A DNA stretch of 7,082 nt. Origin: RGIG1993 sp964564225 (GTDB lineage: Bacteria > Bacillota > Clostridia > Oscillospirales > CAG-272). Below the pieces are notes generated by a model. The model had not been told where the DNA came from and searched no databases. It was given only the letters and a program-made list of their open reading frames with translations. A program made the position numbers and the translations under genes. The stretch covers positions 1 through 7,082 of the forward strand of contig CAZMAF010000068.1 of NCBI GenBank assembly GCA_964564225.1. Direction: 5' to 3'. Shown one piece after another: positions 6,231 to 7,082 of this stretch; position 1 is the first letter of the stretch, and every line of letters starts with the position of its first letter.

Positions 6231-6259
6231 ATGATAAACGAAAGTGATTCGTTTGTCAA
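6231..6259 (-). promoter_or_regulatory. sigma-A promoter of hprK
   Basis: On the - strand, TTGACA (6259-6254) and TATCAT (6236-6231) are 17 bp apart. Transcription would start near 6224, giving a leader of about 28 nt. The spacer is filled by a perfect inverted repeat, suggesting repression by a DNA-binding protein. Confidence 0.85.
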
Positions 6260-6263
6260 CGAA
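6236..6263. promoter_or_regulatory. putative operator: three alternating half-sites in the hprK promoter
   Basis: AAACGAA (6236-6242) and TTCGTTT (6248-6254) form a 7+5+7 perfect inverted repeat exactly between the -10 and -35. TTCGTT (6248-6253) also pairs with AACGAA (6258-6263) as a second 6+4+6 inverted repeat over the -35. Half-site starts are 11 and 10 bp apart, about one helical turn each, so bound dimers would lie on one DNA face. The regulator is unknown, and the sequence does not look like a CcpA cre site. Confidence 0.6.
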
Positions 6264-6332
6264 AATTCACAAATTACCCAAAAAAGCCCCCCAAAATTCA
6301 AAAATTATTTTCATTTATCCCGTTTTTTAGTA

Positions 6333-6361
6333 TTGACAAACATTTTTTTCTATGGTATACT
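6333..6361 (+). promoter_or_regulatory. extended -10 sigma-A promoter of the tRNA (and possibly secG)
   Basis: TTGACA (6333-6338) and TATACT (6356-6361) are 17 bp apart, and TGG just before the -10 gives an extended -10 (TGn). A T6 tract lies 4 bp upstream of the -35. Transcription should start near 6368, about 30 nt before the tRNA 5' end. Confidence 0.88.
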
Positions 6362-6398
6362 TACTTTTGCGTTTATGGAACTATTTATAGATATATAC

Positions 6399-6475
6399 GG
6401 GCCATTAGCTCAGGTGGTTAGAGCTACCGGCTCATAACCGGTTGGTCCGGGGTTCGAGTCCCTGATGGCCCACCA
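6399..6475 (+). tRNA. tRNA with CAT anticodon (tRNA-Met, possibly tRNA-Ile2)
   Basis: The 77-nt gene folds fully. Acceptor GGGCCAT (6399-6405) pairs with ATGGCCC (6465-6471), then discriminator A and an encoded CCA (6473-6475). The D-stem is GCTC/GAGC (6408-6411/6421-6424). The anticodon stem ACCGG/CCGGT encloses loop CTCATAA, with anticodon CAT at 6433-6435. The T-stem CGGGG/CCCTG encloses TTCGAGT. The G1:C72 pair rules out an initiator tRNA. Anticodon alone gives elongator Met. However, pairs C4:G69 and C5:G68 match the known determinants for TilS, which converts the anticodon C to lysidine and makes the tRNA read AUA as isoleucine. I lean slightly toward Ile2. Confidence 0.93.
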
Positions 6476-6496
6476 ACTCTCTTTTGAGATGGTTTT
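6473..6496 (+). terminator. weak hairpin after the tRNA
   Basis: TCTC (6478-6481) and GAGA (6486-6489) pair around TTTT, with CCA/TGG able to extend the stem past two unpaired bases, and T4 follows. The stem is short and uses the tRNA CCA end, so read-through into secG is likely. Confidence 0.25.
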
Positions 6497-6524
6497 CCGT
6501 AACATAACGCTTTCAATCGATGTC

Positions 6525-6540
6525 GCCCGCGAAGTCGGGC
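6525..6540 (+). promoter_or_regulatory. hairpin in the secG upstream region
   Basis: GCCCG (6525-6529) and CGGGC (6536-6540) form a GC-rich stem around CGAAGT, with GAT/ATC flanks that can lengthen it. No T-run follows. It might be a processing signal between the tRNA and secG. Confidence 0.35.
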
Positions 6541-6576
6541 ATCATACAATATTCTCACTATGGAGGAATTACACTT

Positions 6577-6993
6577 ATGGAAATTATTGAAATTATTCTG
6601 GTCGTACTTATGGTACTTGCGGCCGCAATACTTACCTTTTCGGTACTCAGACAGTCTTCAAAATCTCAAGGGCTTTCGGGCGTGATCGGCGGCAGCTCGT
6701 CAGACACCTACTACGGCAAGGGCAAGGGCAAAAACAAAGATGCATTCTGGAACAAGGTTACCATCGTTCTTGCAATTTTCTTCGTTATCGTAGCGCTCGC
6801 ATTCTTCATCATTCAGCCCACCAAGGCTAAGGCAGACGTCGGCAACCCCGACGATTACTACGGCATTCCCGAACAGACCACGACGGTAGAAACTACGACT
6901 ACTGAAACCCCTACGACTACCGAGACTCCTACCTCGACCGAGACTCCCGTTTCCACGGAAGATCCCGCGCAGGACGAAACCCCCGAAAACTGA
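6577..6993 (+). CDS. secG: preprotein translocase subunit SecG with Thr-rich C-terminal extension
   Basis: SecG assists the SecYE channel in protein export across the cytoplasmic membrane. The 138-residue product has a membrane segment at about 4-23, the family loop SQGLSGVIGGSSSDTYYGK (30-48) and a second membrane segment at about 61-79. Usual SecG proteins end near here (about 75-85 residues). This one continues with roughly 58 residues outside the membrane, by analogy with E. coli SecG topology, where both termini face outward. The tail contains DDYYGIPEQ and then a Thr/Glu/Pro low-complexity stretch with four hexamer repeats. GGAGG (6562-6566) lies 10 nt before the ATG; the in-frame extension upstream to 6520 lacks a binding site. 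It follows the tRNA by about 100 bp and has no convincing promoter of its own. In many Firmicutes secG precedes rnr and smpB, which would lie outside the window. Confidence 0.93.
   Translation: MEIIEIILVVLMVLAAAILTFSVLRQSSKSQGLSGVIGGSSSDTYYGKGKGKNKDAFWNKVTIVLAIFFVIVALAFFIIQPTKAKADVGNPDDYYGIPEQTTTVETTTTETPTTTETPTSTETPVSTEDPAQDETPEN
6895..6966 (+). repeat. four 18-bp tandem repeats coding for TTTETP-like hexamers
   Basis: Within secG, codons 107-130 read TTTETP, TTTETP, TSTETP and VSTEDP. The DNA copies have diverged at synonymous and some coding positions, so the repeat is old or kept at protein level. Copy number may vary between strains. Confidence 0.8.
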
Positions 6994-7021
6994 TTTTAAA
7001 AAATAACCCTCCAGACAAAGC

Positions 7022-7046
7022 GTGATATTCTTAACGAAGAAATCAC
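7022..7046. repeat. imperfect inverted repeat downstream of secG
   Basis: GTGAT (7022-7026) plus TTCTT (7028-7032) pair with AAGAA (7037-7041) plus ATCAC (7042-7046) around AACG, with one bulged A at 7027. No T-run follows, so it is more likely an mRNA structure or operator for the next gene than a terminator. Confidence 0.4.
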
Positions 7047-7082
7047 ACTAACCGAGTAGGACAAAGAAAAATCCATCATGGA

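Noticed and set aside
6197..6301. Longer hprK start at 6301
   Set aside because: It would read through the promoter and the consensus ribosome binding site, and adds residues not seen in the family.
6500..6560. Separate secG promoter with TACAAT at 6545-6550
   Set aside because: The position 17 bp upstream has no resemblance to a -35 box.
7078..7082. ATG at the window end as the start of the next gene (for example rnr)
   Set aside because: Only five bases are visible and the nearest AGGA is about 16 nt upstream, so no gene can be supported.

Overview
The window looks like chromosomal DNA of a low-to-moderate GC Gram-positive anaerobe, most likely a member of the Clostridia. This is an inference from several things: an HPr kinase/phosphorylase (hprK), a short Firmicutes-type SecG, strong Shine-Dalgarno sites (AAGGAGG, GAAAGGA), near-consensus sigma-A promoters with 17-bp spacers, a tRNA with an encoded CCA end, and BspA-type leucine-rich repeats, which are common in gut Clostridia. 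No insertion sequence, phage gene, CRISPR array or rRNA was seen.

Layout. Positions 1-152 hold a perfect consensus promoter (TTGACA-17-TATAAT) behind three T-tracts phased at 10 bp, the -35 of a probable divergent promoter leaving the window, and a leader hairpin. This promoter drives a likely three-gene operon on the + strand: dxs (153-1991, isoprenoid precursor synthesis), a cytoplasmic TIR-domain protein with C-terminal BspA-like LRRs (2021-3793), and a three-helix SdpI-family membrane protein (3805-4176). The gaps are 29 and 11 bp. The operon ends in a cluster of hairpins at 4179-4288, the main one being bidirectional. On the - strand facing it are an RNHCP zinc-ribbon protein (4394-4735) and, just downstream of that, a candidate 26-residue ORF with its own good ribosome binding site (4287-4367).

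Divergent from the RNHCP gene is a small exported, Thr-rich, membrane-anchored protein of unknown function (4839-5201), with a strong terminator. Convergent to it is hprK (5240-6196, -), the sensor kinase of Gram-positive carbon catabolite control. Its promoter carries a set of helically phased inverted half-sites between and around the -35 and -10. Divergent from hprK is an extended -10 promoter for a CAT-anticodon tRNA (6399-6475), followed by secG (6577-6993), whose product carries an unusual Thr/Glu/Pro repeat tail. The window ends before the next gene can be recognised.

How the genes relate. Most are housekeeping genes: isoprenoids, Sec export, carbon regulation and a tRNA. The accessory element is the TIR-LRR protein with the SdpI-like membrane protein, inserted behind dxs. 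A TIR effector with a retained candidate catalytic Glu, fused to a repeat domain able to recognise a ligand, is the best candidate here for an uncharacterised signalling or defence module. That role is inferred from architecture only.
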